DNA of 64,000 bases from Neocallimastix lanati (nom. inval.). Lineage: Eukaryota > Neocallimastigomycota > Neocallimastigomycetes > Neocallimastigales > Neocallimastigaceae. Position 1 is the first letter of the stretch, and the number at the start of each line of letters is the position of its first letter. The DNA lies in contig JACVTC010000006.1 of the NCBI GenBank assembly GCA_016946835.1, positions 1,577,501 through 1,641,500 on the forward strand, in the 5' to 3' direction. The notes beneath the pieces were generated by a model. That model searched no databases. It was not told the DNA's origin and was given only the letters and a program-made list of their open reading frames with translations. Both the position numbers and the translations under genes were made by a program. This document shows, in pieces, positions 12,147-23,876 of this stretch.

Positions 12147-14049
12147 TTAAAATGTTTCATCTCTATTACCAGTAAGGAATAATTTTGTATATATTGCGAA
12201 AGCACTAAAAATCATTAAACCACCAATTAATGAAAGAATAGTAGACGTTACATTTATCTATTTAAAGTATAATATAAAGGAATATTATTAATATTTCATA
12301 ATTATTATTTTTGCAATTATTATATTTATAACTATTATATCAATAATTAAATATTAATTTTTATGATAAAATTATAATATTTATTTTTTTTTTTTTTTTT
12401 ACCATATCAGAATGCAATAATACCAATGGAATAGCTAAAAATTATATTAAAAAATAATATATATATCAATAAATAAATTAAAATTTAATTTATTACCAAA
12501 ATTTTTTATTATCATTAAAAAAAAAAAAAAAAAAAAAAAATTCTATAGTATTATTACTTACCAATACCAGTAACAAATAGTATACCAGTAATGAAATTAC
12601 TGTATTCCTTTGTGGAACTATAAGTTAATTAAAAAATATATATATATATATTTAATAATATTAATATTGTTATTTAAAAAACAAAATAAAAAATAATAAT
12701 AAAGAATAAAGAATATATTTCTATTTAAATATATAAAAAAAAATATATTTTGATTATGTAATTTTTATATATTTTATATATAATATTTAATATTATGTTT
12801 ATTATATAAATCATAAATCATAAATATATATATATATATATATACCTCATTTCATCTTCATCATTAAAATCACCATTTTTTTTTCCACCTGATATTTTTT
12901 TTGCAATGAAATTAGGAATTGGGGCAATAAAATATGTTAAAATAACTAGCAAAGGTAAAAATTTACTATATATAGAATGAAATATTACAATATAAAAAAA
13001 TAAATTAAAAAATAAATAAATATAAAAAAAAAAAAAAAAAACTTTATTATAAAATTTCTATGATTGTCAATACTCACTTTTCCCTATTAATAAATATATT
13101 TCAAAAAATTATTATATAATAACAATTTGTTTAATTATTAATATAAATTAATAATGTTTTATATACATATATATATAAATAACATTTTTAAATAATAAAA
13201 TTTATATTAAAATACTTTACTCTAAGTTTGTACATGATAATATAACTAAAAGAATACCAATAGAAAGCAAGGCTGCCTATTTAATAATGTAAATAAAATA
13301 TATAAAAATTAACTTATGTACAAATAACTGAAATAATACTTTTATTTAAATACTTACTAAACCAATAAGACTATTTATTTAATATTAAATTTAATAATAA
13401 ATAAAACAAGAAAACGGGTTTATTAATTTATTACTATCATTATTATTAAGAATTAATTAACTATCAATATATATAAAAGTAAGTAATTGAATATTTTAAT
13501 TTCAAATATTTATTTAAAGATATTGTTCGATTATTCCTTTGTGAAATATTTGATATTAAAAAATTATGCAACATTTGGTTTAAAAATTTTGTTTTATATT
13601 TTCTCAAGATATTTAAGATATATATAGCAAGTATAATATTGTGTGATATTTTCTCAATATTTCAAAAATTATTAAAAATTTTATTATACTTATTAATATT
13701 AAATTGTAGAATACATTATTAATTGTGAATATATGTATATATATATTGAAATTTAAAGTTGTTTTTTTTTTTTTTTTTTGTTTTATAATTCTCTTTTTTC
13801 CTTTTCTTCTCTTTAAATTTTTTTTAATTCTTTTTTCCTTTTCTTCTCTCTAAATTTTTTTTAATTCTTTTTTTTTATTATTTTATAAAATTTAAAAGTT
13901 TATATTACTTACGCTAAAAAAAATAAAATAAAAATAGTTATTATATAATATATTTATATAATAATTAATATATTTTTCTATTAAAAATATTATATATATA
14001 TATTTATCATTAATTTCTAGATACTTGTAATTCCTTGAGATTTTGCCAT
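12147..14049 (-). CDS. VPS55: Vps55/LEPROT-family endosomal membrane protein
   Basis: Minus-strand exons with secure phase: 14025-14049 (MAKSQGIT), 13221-13276, 12846-12965, 12562-12617, 12403-12434 and 12147-12257. The product contains ILLVILSC, LPLLVILTYFIAPIPNFIAKK, STKEYSNFITGILFVTGIGIAIPLVLLHSD and SLIGGLMIFSAFAIYTKLF, the four-helix pattern of yeast Vps55 and animal LEPROT (LAPIPN / SPIPHFIAK motif). In yeast Vps55 works with Vps68 in late-endosome-to-vacuole transport. The model with three microexons (13913, 13358-13370 and 13078-13083; 1, 13 and 6 nt) is 420 nt, 139 residues, against 140 in yeast. A simpler model joins exon 1 to an internal acceptor (exon start 13272) and omits the 1- and 13-nt exons. 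It is also in frame, but leaves only about 14 hydrophobic residues in helix 1. Confidence 0.85.
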
Positions 14050-14270
14050 TTTCAATAATTATACTTTATATTAAAAGATAAAAATTATTTGTAATTAATT
14101 TAACAATTGAAATATATTCATATAATAATAATAATAATAATATAAATAAAAAGTTAAATGTTTCGTATAAATTTTTTATTTCAAATTTCAAATTTTGTAT
14201 TTTATATTGAAATTACTTAGTTATCTTTAATGCATAATAAATATTTATTTTTAATTTTTCAAACAGAAAA

Positions 14271-14320
<50 letters not shown>

Positions 14321-17300
14321 AATTAATATTGATATATATATATATATATACGAAATTAAAATTTCTTAAATTTATGATAAATTGCTTACAGAAATTAACA
14401 AAGTGATTCTTTGTATTAATAAATTGTTGCTAATAATTTATATATATATATACTTGAAATATAAATATATATAATATTGATATTTAAAAAAAAAAAAAAA
14501 GAATTAATTATTATTATTATTATTATTCACTCTTTAAAAAAAAAAAAGTATTATATTTTTTTAAAAAAAATAATATTTTCATTTCATTTTAAAAAATTTT
14601 TAATTAATTAAAAAAAAAAAAAAAAAAAAAACTGTATCATAATTTTATTAAGTTTTATTATTAACTATGATATAATAAATTTCAATTATATAATCACATT
14701 ATAAAAAAAAATGATATGTAATTTTTACTTAAATATATATATTTTATTAAAAAATAATAATAATTTTAATAAAAATAAAATCAAAAAGAATTATTAAACT
14801 TTAAATTTTTTATAATTAAATTTTTTAATAATTAATAATATATTAATATTAATAAATATTTTTATATTAAATTAAAATAATATATTTCATTAATGATTAT
14901 AAATTATCCTTTTAAATTAATTAATTATTAACCTACCTTTTTTTTTTTCATTATTTTTTATTCTTTATTTTATATTATACTATGGAATCCTCAAAGCCAA
15001 AAATAAAAAAAAAGAAAAATAAAATCCATTAATAATTAATAACAAAAAAAAAAATATTAAAATTAAAATAAAATGAATTAATATAATTTGTTTTAAAATT
15101 CATTTACAAAATCCATTATTATTATTAACTATTAACCTAAAAAAAAAAAAAAAAAAAAAAAAAAGAATGAGGAATAAAATATAATAATAATTAATATAAT
15201 AAAGTAGTATATATTTATATAGTAAATTACTTTTTTTTATTTTTATATGATTAATTCATATATGAAAAGTAATAAAATACAAATTATTAATTGACATAGA
15301 AATTAGTGTAGGATGAAACTAAATAGAATTAATTTATTAATAACTTTAATTAAAAAATAGAACTATAAAAAAAAAATTTTTTTTTTCATTAATTACAAAT
15401 AATGAAAATTGAATAATAATTAAAAAAAAATACTTATATTGATATTTTATATTAATTTTATTTGAATTTATTTTATTTTATTTTATTATATTTTATTTTT
15501 TTGTATATATATTTTTTTTGCTATTTAAAATTAATTAGACAGATGATCGATCGTTAATTATAAATAATAAAAAATTATAATAAATATGATAAAATATATA
15601 CATATAAGAAGTCTATTCAAACTTTAATTATTAATTCCAATAAAAAAAAAATATAATGAAACAGAATATCGTAAAAATGAATAAAAAAAATAAAAAAAAA
15701 ATCATTTATATGATCTTAATAGTAATAAAAGTTTAAATACTTTTAATTTCAATAAAGTATATAACATTTTTTTGTAAAGGAAAAATATTTATAAAAATAA
15801 AATAAAGCAAAACATTGTATTTTGAAAATAGCATTCATTATTAATAATACTATATCATATATCAATATTATTTAATTATAATATAATTAGTATTATTGGT
15901 ATTATCAAAAATTGTTTTACAAAAAAAAAAAAAATAAATACATATGGCAAATTATTATATGAATATATAGCATTCTAGTGATAAAATTAGTTCATTTCAA
16001 TATTTTCATACATTTTTATATTTTAAAAATTTTTCAAAAAGCGTTTTTGGTTACACAAATTGAATAATCATCTAATTACAATTATTGTATATATATAGGA
16101 TTAGATTATAAATGTTATATTTTTCAAAAAAATACCAATATATATATATTTGACAAAAATTATTTTCAAATTTTATTTTAATTATAATATAAAAAAAATT
16201 ATTTTAGAAATATTGACCTATTTAAATTATTTAAATATTAAATTATATAAATATTAAACTATATTCATAATTTCAAATATTAAAAGTATATTTTTTATAA
16301 AATAAATTAAAAAAAAAAAAATAAACAGTGTTAAAAAACTTCATTATTCTTCTATATTTAACAACTTTTTATTTATTATAATAATTTAATTCTATATTGA
16401 AATACAATCTTTTTGATCTTATAATTATAGAGAAAATTAATTAGAAATTGACCGAAGTATATATAAAAAAATATATTTTATTTTTACTACTAATTCTATT
16501 GAGATTTAAATATGTATCAGAATCATTTATTAATTACTTTTTTATTATTAATATTATTATTAATAATAAAATTATTATTATTCTATATAAGAATTTTTTA
16601 AAAAATGATAAAAATTAAAAAAAATCAAAATATTCATATTTTTATCAATTTTAACCAAGCAATCATTTATTGATTATTTAAATTATATATATTAAATTTT
16701 AATTTTAGTGAATTTATATTTGTATTTGATTTTACTTTTTATTAATAGCTTTTTCTATTTTTAATAATAACAAAAAAAAAAAAAGACGGTGTAAATATAA
16801 TTTTAATTATTATTAATATCTTTTTTTTTTTTTTTTTTTTTTTTTTTTCGAATATAAAATATAAAAATAAAATATATATATATCTATTGCTTTATTTTAT
16901 TTTTTGTATGAATTTAATAAATTACACTTTATCTATGAAATAAATTTAATATATATATAATCACAATGAATAATATAATATTTAATATATTCATCTATGA
17001 TAGTAGTAGTACTCGAGTAATACAATCATTTCAATCAAATAATATATAGTAAAATAAAACAAAAATGTAATATTTAATAATAAGACAAATCAGTATAAAT
17101 TTTTCATTCAAACCAAGAAAATTTAATATTATGAAATTCTATTTCTATTGATTTGTTGTATAAAGAAAGAATATTATATAACCAATTTTGTTTAATGAAT
17201 TATAAGGACTATTTCTATTCATATTTAATGAAATAGAAGGACTACTCATATTTATAATTGATAAAATAGAAAGATGAATAATGAGAATTCTTATCTGCTA

Positions 17301-17597
17301 TATTAATATATTTGTTAACTCTCTTGATTATAAAAAAAATTTTATAATAAAGAGAGTTTAACTGCTAGTTTTTTTTGTTAAATCATTAGTTAATCTAACA
17401 ATAATGAGGAACAAAGAAACTTAACTAGATAAAAATATTTTTTTTTAAATATATCTTTTTATTAATATGTTATTTCTTAAACTCCAACAAAATATAAGTA
17501 ATAGCATACCTAGTTATACACTCTGGATTCTTTTGTGTCCTAAAACTTGAAGTTATTTAGTCAATAATTCATTCAATTTATTGATGAAATTTTTATT
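14050..17597. other. Long AT-rich gap without recognised genes
   Basis: About 3.5 kb of very AT-rich DNA with A/T homopolymers (for example an A-run of about 35 near 14277-14311), (TA)n and (ATT)n. Nothing codes convincingly on either strand. One inverted repeat at 17314-17362 is listed separately. Confidence 0.5.
17314..17362. repeat. Inverted repeat / potential hairpin
   Basis: The left arm GTTAACTCTCTT (17314-17325) pairs with the right arm AAGAGAGTTTAAC (17350-17362), with one bulged base, around an A/T-rich loop of about 24 nt. The arms are the least AT-rich part of the neighbourhood. Whether it is a MITE remnant or chance is unknown. Confidence 0.35.
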
Positions 17598-17815
17598 ATT
17601 AATTTTTTCTCTGATTATTCATGAGACTTTAAAGAGCATTCCTGATGATAAAGAGAAAGATTTTGATGATAATATTATTAATTTTTTCATACTGTGCCTC
17701 CTTTTTTAAGAAAATGCAGTATATATAAAATCTTAAAGATCGGTTTGAGGGAACGAAGGCGTTTTATTAATAATATCTTTCAATCAACTTCATAAGAAGT
17801 CTTCTATCCAGATTC
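17598..17815 (+). pseudogene. Decayed coding fragment of a dispersed repeat (copy 2)
   Basis: The plus strand here is similar to the minus strand at 11117-11355. Both encode DFDDNI near the start, and share GCAGTATAT-AAATCTTAAAGATC and TTTATTAATAATATCTTTCAATCA with small changes. This copy has in-frame stops after LCLLF and elsewhere, so it is a pseudogene. It abuts an oppositely oriented LINE fragment at 17804-17815, which marks an old insertion or rearrangement junction. Confidence 0.5.
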
Positions 17816-18150
17816 ATCATAATACTTAACAGGTAATAATAGTTTTTCACATAACGAATCTAAAGAAATTAAATCATCAGATAATATTTCTTGTTGTGTG
17901 AGTTTATATCTTTTGCATTTATCAAGTATGTCATTGATGAACATATTAAATAAAATAGGTGATAAAGGACACCCTTGGCGAACACCACGATGGAAAGGAA
18001 ATTCTTTTTGAAAGTTTAACATTAAAGTTTGTATGAGCTTTCGAAGCAAGATAATAAACTGAAGGCATTTACCACGAATACCAATGGAATTGAATCATAA
18101 GCCTTATTAGGTCATGAAAAGCAAGTAAGGTAAATTGATCATTAAATATT
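17804..18150 (-). pseudogene. LINE reverse-transcriptase fragment (fingers/palm)
   Basis: An open stretch at 18049-17804 contains FHRGVRQGCPLSPILFNMFI, the highly conserved RT block of non-LTR retrotransposons that lies just before the catalytic region. Upstream on the same strand (to about 18150) out-of-frame pieces resemble AYDSIP and SKAHTNFN, also typical of LINE RT. Frameshifts separate them, and the sequence breaks off before the catalytic [F/Y]xDD block. It is a dead, truncated copy. Confidence 0.8.
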
Positions 18151-18178
18151 TTTCTTTAAAACATTTCTCTAATGGAAA

Positions 18179-18180
<2 letters not shown>

Positions 18181-18215
<35 letters not shown>

Positions 18216-18242
18216 CTTGGAAGATAATACACTTCTGGTGCT
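18181..18242 (-). mobile_element. LINE 3' end with poly(A) tail (signature 1)
   Basis: On the minus strand the sequence CTTCCAAGTCT is followed by a run of about 31 A (plus-strand T at 18181-18212). Near-identical ends, TTCTCTAAGTCT then poly(A), occur at 19296 and 20009. Shared termini followed by long A tails are the mark of LINE 3' ends. Only a very short element body, if any, remains here before another repeat begins at 18243. Confidence 0.5.
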
Positions 18243-18540
18243 TTATTAAATAGATAATTGTATTTTTATGTATTATATTTTAAAAAAAAAAGTTCATTAA
18301 ATAAATTAAAATTAAAAATAAAATGTACGGAAAAGATTAAGTAAAGTAAAAAAAATAATAAAATTAAAAAAAAAAAAAAAAAAAAAAAATTTAATTAATC
18401 ATAAAACATTTAATGTTTTAAAAAATAAAAATAAGTTCAGAGGGTAAAAAATTTCGTCGTGATGTATACAATATGTAGTAACATGATCACTATTCATATC
18501 TAAAATAATAAAACATAGAAGTAACATCGTTAAAATAAAG
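18243..18540 (+). repeat. Dispersed ~300-bp repeat, copy A
   Basis: Similar in the same orientation to 52013-52310. Shared landmarks in order are TTAAATAGATAATT, TTTTTATGTATTA, AAAATAAGTTCAG, TATACAATRTGTRGTAACATGATCAC and AGAAGTAACATC. Similarity ends just before 18541, where a receptor-like coding fragment starts. Copy B is instead followed by a different coding remnant. Confidence 0.65.
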
Positions 18541-18789
18541 TGCGTAAATAAATTCATAGGCAACGAACCTCACCTCCATATCACTTATTCCGGATTAGGG
18601 TTTGAATTCGACGATGAACCAATTAAAGTCGCATATATTATTGACTATCTGAAAAGAAATTATTGTCTTCTTCCTTCAGAGGCATTGATCCTGCTAGTCT
18701 GTTTTACTGCATTTTCAGCATTGACGCTCCTGGTTAGTTTGTGCTTATACCATCGGAATAGCAACTCTTATCGAATTACTAAGCCCTAA
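18541..18789 (+). pseudogene. Fragment resembling a class C GPCR (start of 7TM region)
   Basis: An open frame from within the upstream repeat to TAA 18787-18789 encodes HITYSGLGFEFDDEPIKVAY, then IIDYLKRNYCLLPSEALILL, then VCFTAFSALTLLVSLCLYHR and NSNSYRITKP. A soluble stretch followed by one strong helix and a short basic loop ending in ITKP looks like the linker and first helix of the class C (GABA-B-like) receptors that are abundant in gut fungi. This comes from my memory of the family pattern, not a search. GC content is well above the neighbourhood. No start codon and no further helices follow, so it is a fragment captured between repeats. Confidence 0.5.
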
Positions 18790-19180
18790 GCATAATTTCT
18801 GTAAAGAGAGTCACAGATCGCACCAAAAATGGCATTTTTAAATAATCACCAGAAATGATTTGGTTCTTAAGCAAAACATCCCATTCCTTTTTATAATTTA
18901 AATCAATAATGTCTTCATCTCTTTCATCAAGAAGGAAGTTATACAATCGTTACCACGTCATGTATATATATACACACCCATTATTCAGAAAATTACTTAA
19001 ATTAACACGATTTTCACCTAATGAACTATTCATTACATTAGTAATAATGATACTATTATTTTCACTATTACTAATATTAATATTCCTATTTTTACTATCA
19101 CTAATACTACTATTATTACCAATATTATTTCTATTGTTATTATTATTAATATTATATACTTCTCATCTGTAGAAGAAACT
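18779..19180 (-). pseudogene. Decayed Asn-rich ORF, family unknown
   Basis: The minus strand holds an Asn-rich open stretch (about 19157-18970, SLGENRVNLSNFLNNG). After a frame break comes a complex stretch, LYNFLLDERDEDIIDLNYKK then EWDVLLKNQIISGDYLKMPF then LVRSVTLFTEIMLRA, ending at TAG 18781-18779. The end overlaps the oppositely oriented receptor-like fragment by about 10 bases. I do not recognise the protein. The setting suggests a LINE first ORF or another decayed gene. Confidence 0.4.
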
Positions 19181-19249
19181 AGTTCATTGTTATTGTTTTT
19201 AATGGGATGAGTGAGAAACCGCGAAAATTTAATTAATTAATTAATTAAT

Positions 19250-19250
<1 letters not shown>

Positions 19251-19298
<48 letters not shown>

Positions 19299-19710
19299 CT
19301 TAGAGAATAACTTTATTTAATTTATAATAATCTTTTTCTGAATCTAAAGAAACATCCAAGAATTTTTGTTCAATTATCATTGCAAACTTCAAAAAGATAT
19401 CATCTAGAAAAGGTAAAGATTTATTTCTGTAATTTTCCAATTCTTTACAGGCAAAGATCCAGTGAGAAAAGCTAGGTACACTAACACCACAACAAGGACA
19501 ACATTTAGGGCAATCTTCTGAGACTATTTTTCTTTTAATGGAAATACTCATGTCAAATTTAAAGCCACACCTAAATTCGAGAAATCCAAAAGAATCCCAA
19601 CTGATACTTAGGATATTGAAATGATAAGTCCTTGATTTCTGAAATAAATCCAAAATCATTCTCCTTGTTAATAATTGCCTTTTGAGGGTTTGAAGACATC
19701 TTTTTCTCAA
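19251..19710 (-). pseudogene. LINE 3' region: post-RT zinc-knuckle and poly(A) tail (signature 2)
   Basis: The open stretch 19710-19300 encodes a Cys/His cluster, CPKCCPCCGVSVPSFSHWIFAC, of the CxxC...H...C type found after the RT in many LINEs. The preceding KRQLLTRRMILDLFQKSRTY fits the same region. The frame ends at 19300, and TTCTCTAAGTCT followed by about 45 A (plus-strand T at 19251-19295) marks the 3' end and tail. This is the best preserved 3' end in the cluster. Confidence 0.7.
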
Positions 19711-19712
19711 TA

Positions 19713-19768
<56 letters not shown>

Positions 19769-20115
19769 TTCATTTGATCTTTTACCATTTAATTTCTTAT
19801 CCAAAGTCCTTGATTCTTTAGTTCATGAGTAATGGGACATAGAAGGAATATTATTAGTGAGATGATTAATAATACATGATGAATTTTTCCATTTTCTAAA
19901 ACAGCATAATTGAGATATAGCATAGATAGCTGGAAGAGGAGATATTCTCAATTCACGAGTAATATCAGAGAGACTAATATAAGAATTACAATTTTTTTTT
20001 TTTTTTTTTAGACTTAGAGAAAACTTCGAAAGAATTACAAGATTTAAATCCATAAATCCAATTACATAAAAAATTAAAAAAACAAACAAACATCTATCAT
20101 CACCATACACCATCT
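19711..20115 (-). mobile_element. Nested LINE fragments
   Basis: From 19980 to about 19770 the minus strand encodes YISLSDITRELRISPLPAIY and CIINHLTNNIPSMSHYS, a plausible region between RT and zinc knuckle, with a stop inside. It runs into the downstream zinc-knuckle piece across a 50-base A-run (plus-strand T at 19716-19766). At 19990-20008 another poly(A) tail interrupts it, preceded by TTTTCTCTAAGTCT and a short 5' body (20009-20113). That is the 3' end of a second, truncated copy inserted into the first. Confidence 0.55.
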
Positions 20116-20407
20116 TCTATATTAATCTTTTTTATTTTTTATTTTTTTTTTTTTTTGTTTTGTTTTGCTTTAAAATCTTTTATTGCTTACCCTTTAAATA
20201 ATATCATTTTTCATTCAAAACAATAAAAAAATTTTTTTTTTTTAAAAAAAAAAAAAGAGAAATAAATTTAATATTTAGAAAGACCTACAAAATTATTTAT
20301 TTTTTTCTATTATAATTTATTATTATTATAAAATATATATATATATATTATTTCAATTTTTATGCTGATTAAAATAATTAAAAACTTTCCTTTTCCTTTT
20401 TTACTCT

Positions 20408-20446
<39 letters not shown>

Positions 20447-20553
20447 TTTTTATTTTAATTTTTTTATAATATATAAAAAAAAAAGTATATATATATATAT
20501 TATTTATATTTTAATTAATTTTTTTTTTTTTTTTTTTTTACTTTAATTTTATT

Positions 20554-20586
<33 letters not shown>

Positions 20587-21150
20587 CATCTTATTTTTTA
20601 TATATATTCTTCATTAATTTATTTTATTTTATTTTATTTTTATTATTAATTTTTTTTGTTATTTTATTTATTATTTTTATTTTTTTAATTTATTTAAAAA
20701 AAAAAAAGGTTGGGATGGAAATTATTAAATATATGTTATTTTATTATTATTATTATTATTATTTTTTTCTCATTTATTTATAATAATTTATAATTATTTA
20801 ATTTTTAATTTGCAATATTTATAATATAAAAAAAATATAAATGTTTTTTTTTTATAATAAAAAAAAAAAAAAAAGACTAGATTTTTAATTTAAATAATGA
20901 ATTATTAGTATTACTATCATTAATATTAATTATATTATTTAATTTATAAACTTTCTTTAAAAAAAACTTCTAGAATTCATATTTCTATTTATTTTCCAAA
21001 AAAAGTTTTATAATACTTTCTAAAAATGAATTTTCTCTTTTCATTTCTTTTTTTATTTTACTCTTTTTTTCTTCGATTAATAATAATTTACGATTTATCT
21101 AAAAAAAAAAAGAAAAAAATTAAAAAAGAATTATGTGTTATTTAATTTAT
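20116..21150. other. Intergenic AT-rich spacer downstream of NuoF
   Basis: Dominated by long T-runs (20410-20443, 20519-20539, 20558-20586), with (TA)n and (ATT)n. No gene is recognised. Confidence 0.55.
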
Positions 21151-22651
21151 TTAATGGTGACCATTAACTTTTGGGTGAGAAGCTTGGTATTGCTTAATTC
21201 TTTGTTCAATAACTGGTCTGAAATGCTTAATTAAACCACGAACAGGAAGAGCAGAAGCTTCACCTAAAGCACAGATAGTACGACCTTCAATATTGTAAGT
21301 TAATTTATCTAATTGATCAACTTCTTCCATAGTACAGTTACCGACTTCAAGACGTTCCATCATTTCAGCCATCCAACCAGTACCCTAATATTACAAATAA
21401 TATTAAATTTAAAATTAGAAATTTATTTATATAATTGATATATAATCTTTAAGTAAAAAATAATACATATATTATATTAATACTTACTTCACGACATGGA
21501 GTACATTGACCACAACTTTCGTGTCTGTAGAACTTACTGAAACGGCTAATAGCACGAATTGGATCAACAGACTTATCTAAAACTAACATAGCAGCAGTAC
21601 CTAATGAGGAACCACAATCACTCATAGAGTCGTAATCCATGAAACAAGTATCAGCGAGAGGTCTTGGAATCATTGGACATGAGGCACCACCTGGAATAAC
21701 AGCAAGGAGATTATCCCAACCACCTTTAACACCACCAGCGTGCTTTTCAATAAGTTCACGCATAGAAATACCCATAGATTCTTCAACAGTACATGGATGA
21801 TTAACACAACCAGAAATACAGAAAAGCTTAGTACCATGGTTACGTTCACGACCAAAACTAGAGAACCATTTACCACCTCTTCTCATGATAGTTGGAGTAG
21901 CAGAAATAGTTTCAACATTGTTAACAGTGGTTGGACAACCGAAAACACCATAATCAGCTGGGAATGGTGGCTTAATTCTAGGCTTACCTTGTTTACCTTC
22001 AATAGATTCAATTAAAGCAGTTTCTTCACCACAAACGTAGGCACCAGCACCACGTTGAATGTAAATATCCATATCCCAACCAGATCCACAAGCGTTCTTT
22101 CCGATGAGACCAGCCTTGTAGGCTTCGTTAATAGCTTTTTGAAGAACTTCAGCTTCATTTACAAATTCACCACGAATGTATATGTAAGCTTTGTGAGCTT
22201 GAATGGCTCTACCGGCAATAAGAATACCTTCAATAAGCTTGTGTGGATCATTACGAATAATTTCTCTATCCTTACAAGTGTTTGGTTCACCTTCATCACA
22301 GTTAATAACAAGGTATCTTGGTCTGCCATCTAATGGTTTGTTTAAGAAAGACCATTTAAGACCAGTAGCGAAACCGGCACCACCACGACCTCTCATACCA
22401 CTGACTTTCATTTCATTGATAATCCATTCATGGCCCTTTTGAAGAATTTCCTTAGTTTTGTACCAGTCACCACGCTTCATAGCAGCTTTAAGATTCCAGT
22501 CATGACGACCATATAAATTAGTCCAAATACGGTCATCATCAGTAAGTGGCTTGGAACCAGCAAATGTAGAGAAAGCACCCTTAGCAATAGTAGTTGCAAC
22601 AGGTTTAATTAAAGATTGCTTAGTTAAGGTGTTAGCTAACATCTTGTTCAA
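21151..22651 (-). CDS. NDUFV1: NADH dehydrogenase 51-kDa flavoprotein subunit (NuoF/NDUFV1)
   Basis: Exons 22651-21488 and 21384-21151 join in phase 0 across a 103-nt intron (GTAAGT...AG), giving 465 residues, the usual length. Residues 1-32 form a basic, Ser/Thr-rich, acid-free leader typical of mitochondrial or hydrogenosomal import. Then come [15 protein letters not shown] (FMN/NADH glycine loop), [35 protein letters not shown], and after the 7/8 mark [15 protein letters not shown] with its Cys set for the 4Fe-4S cluster N3. A fourth Cys follows in TICALGEA. The enzyme oxidises NADH through FMN. In gut-fungal hydrogenosomes the 51- and 24-kDa subunits are thought to persist without the rest of complex I. 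GC content is far higher than the surroundings, as expected for a strongly expressed gene. The 24-kDa partner is not in the window. Confidence 0.95.
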
Positions 22652-23876
22652 TATTTATTCAATAGTATTTACTATATATATATATAAAATATTAATAGAT
22701 TAATAATATTAATTAATTTCTATTCAAAGCTAAATAAAAATAAATACAATAATTTTATTTCCAATATAGTTATATCTAATAAGAGTTCCATAATTTATTT
22801 TTTTATTCTTCAATTGATGATATTTTATTTTTTTTTTTATTAACTTTTTTAATTTACTTCAATTATACTACTTAGATTTTTTTCAATAATCTAATTTTAT
22901 TTTATTATTTAATCACTTTTAACAACCCATCGTTTTAATGCTTTTTTATTTTCTGTTTATAATGATTATACAAATATTTAGTTATATTTTATTTATTTTG
23001 ACATTATTTTCCACTTTGAAATTTTGTAGTTTTTTAATTTTATTTTTTTATCAGTTAATCTTATGACACTTTTTTTGATTTTTCTATTTGATTTGAATCT
23101 TTTATTAGTTTTATTTATTTATGTTTTCAATTATTTATTACTATATATTTATTTAGATTTTTAATCATTTCCACTTCTGATTACATTAGAAGTACTATAT
23201 TTCCCCACAATTTTTATATATTTAACAATTTTCATTTTAAAATTATTTGATTTTTTGAATATTTAAACAGTATAACAATATGAAATTATCTTTACTTTTT
23301 ATGGTTATCGTCTATTAAATAAGTACTATTTTTCCTTTTTTCTTTTTAAAAAAAAAATGAAAATGTAGTTTCTAAAAAAGAAAAAATAATAACTTTTAAA
23401 AAAGAAAAAACAAAGGTATAAGGTATTAAAAAAAAAAAAGAATAAAATCTTATTTTATATATCAATAAATTTTTACGAAAATAAATTGATACTTTCATAT
23501 ATTAGAATATACTCTGCATATATAAATTAACGAATAATAATTTTAATTTTCAGGATAGATAATACATATTTTTTTTTTTATTTATTTTATTTTTATATAG
23601 TATTAATTAAAAATTTATGAATTTCGTAATTATATTTATTATATATTATAATATATTATTTTTAGTTGTTATATATAATTAAATATATAAAATTATTTTC
23701 TTTAATTGATTTTTTTATAAGGGAAAATAAAATATATTATAATATATTAAAATATATTACAATATATAATTTTAACAAAAATGACAATCAGAAAACCATA
23801 AAAAAATTAAAAATAAAAAAAAAGTGAGAAAATATTTTAATAAAATTAAAAAAAAATTCAAAAAATTCAATGATAA

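Noticed and set aside
14983-15031. Short frame MESSKPKIKKKK at an ATG
   Set aside because: Only 16 codons ending in an A-rich run; no downstream exon could be found.
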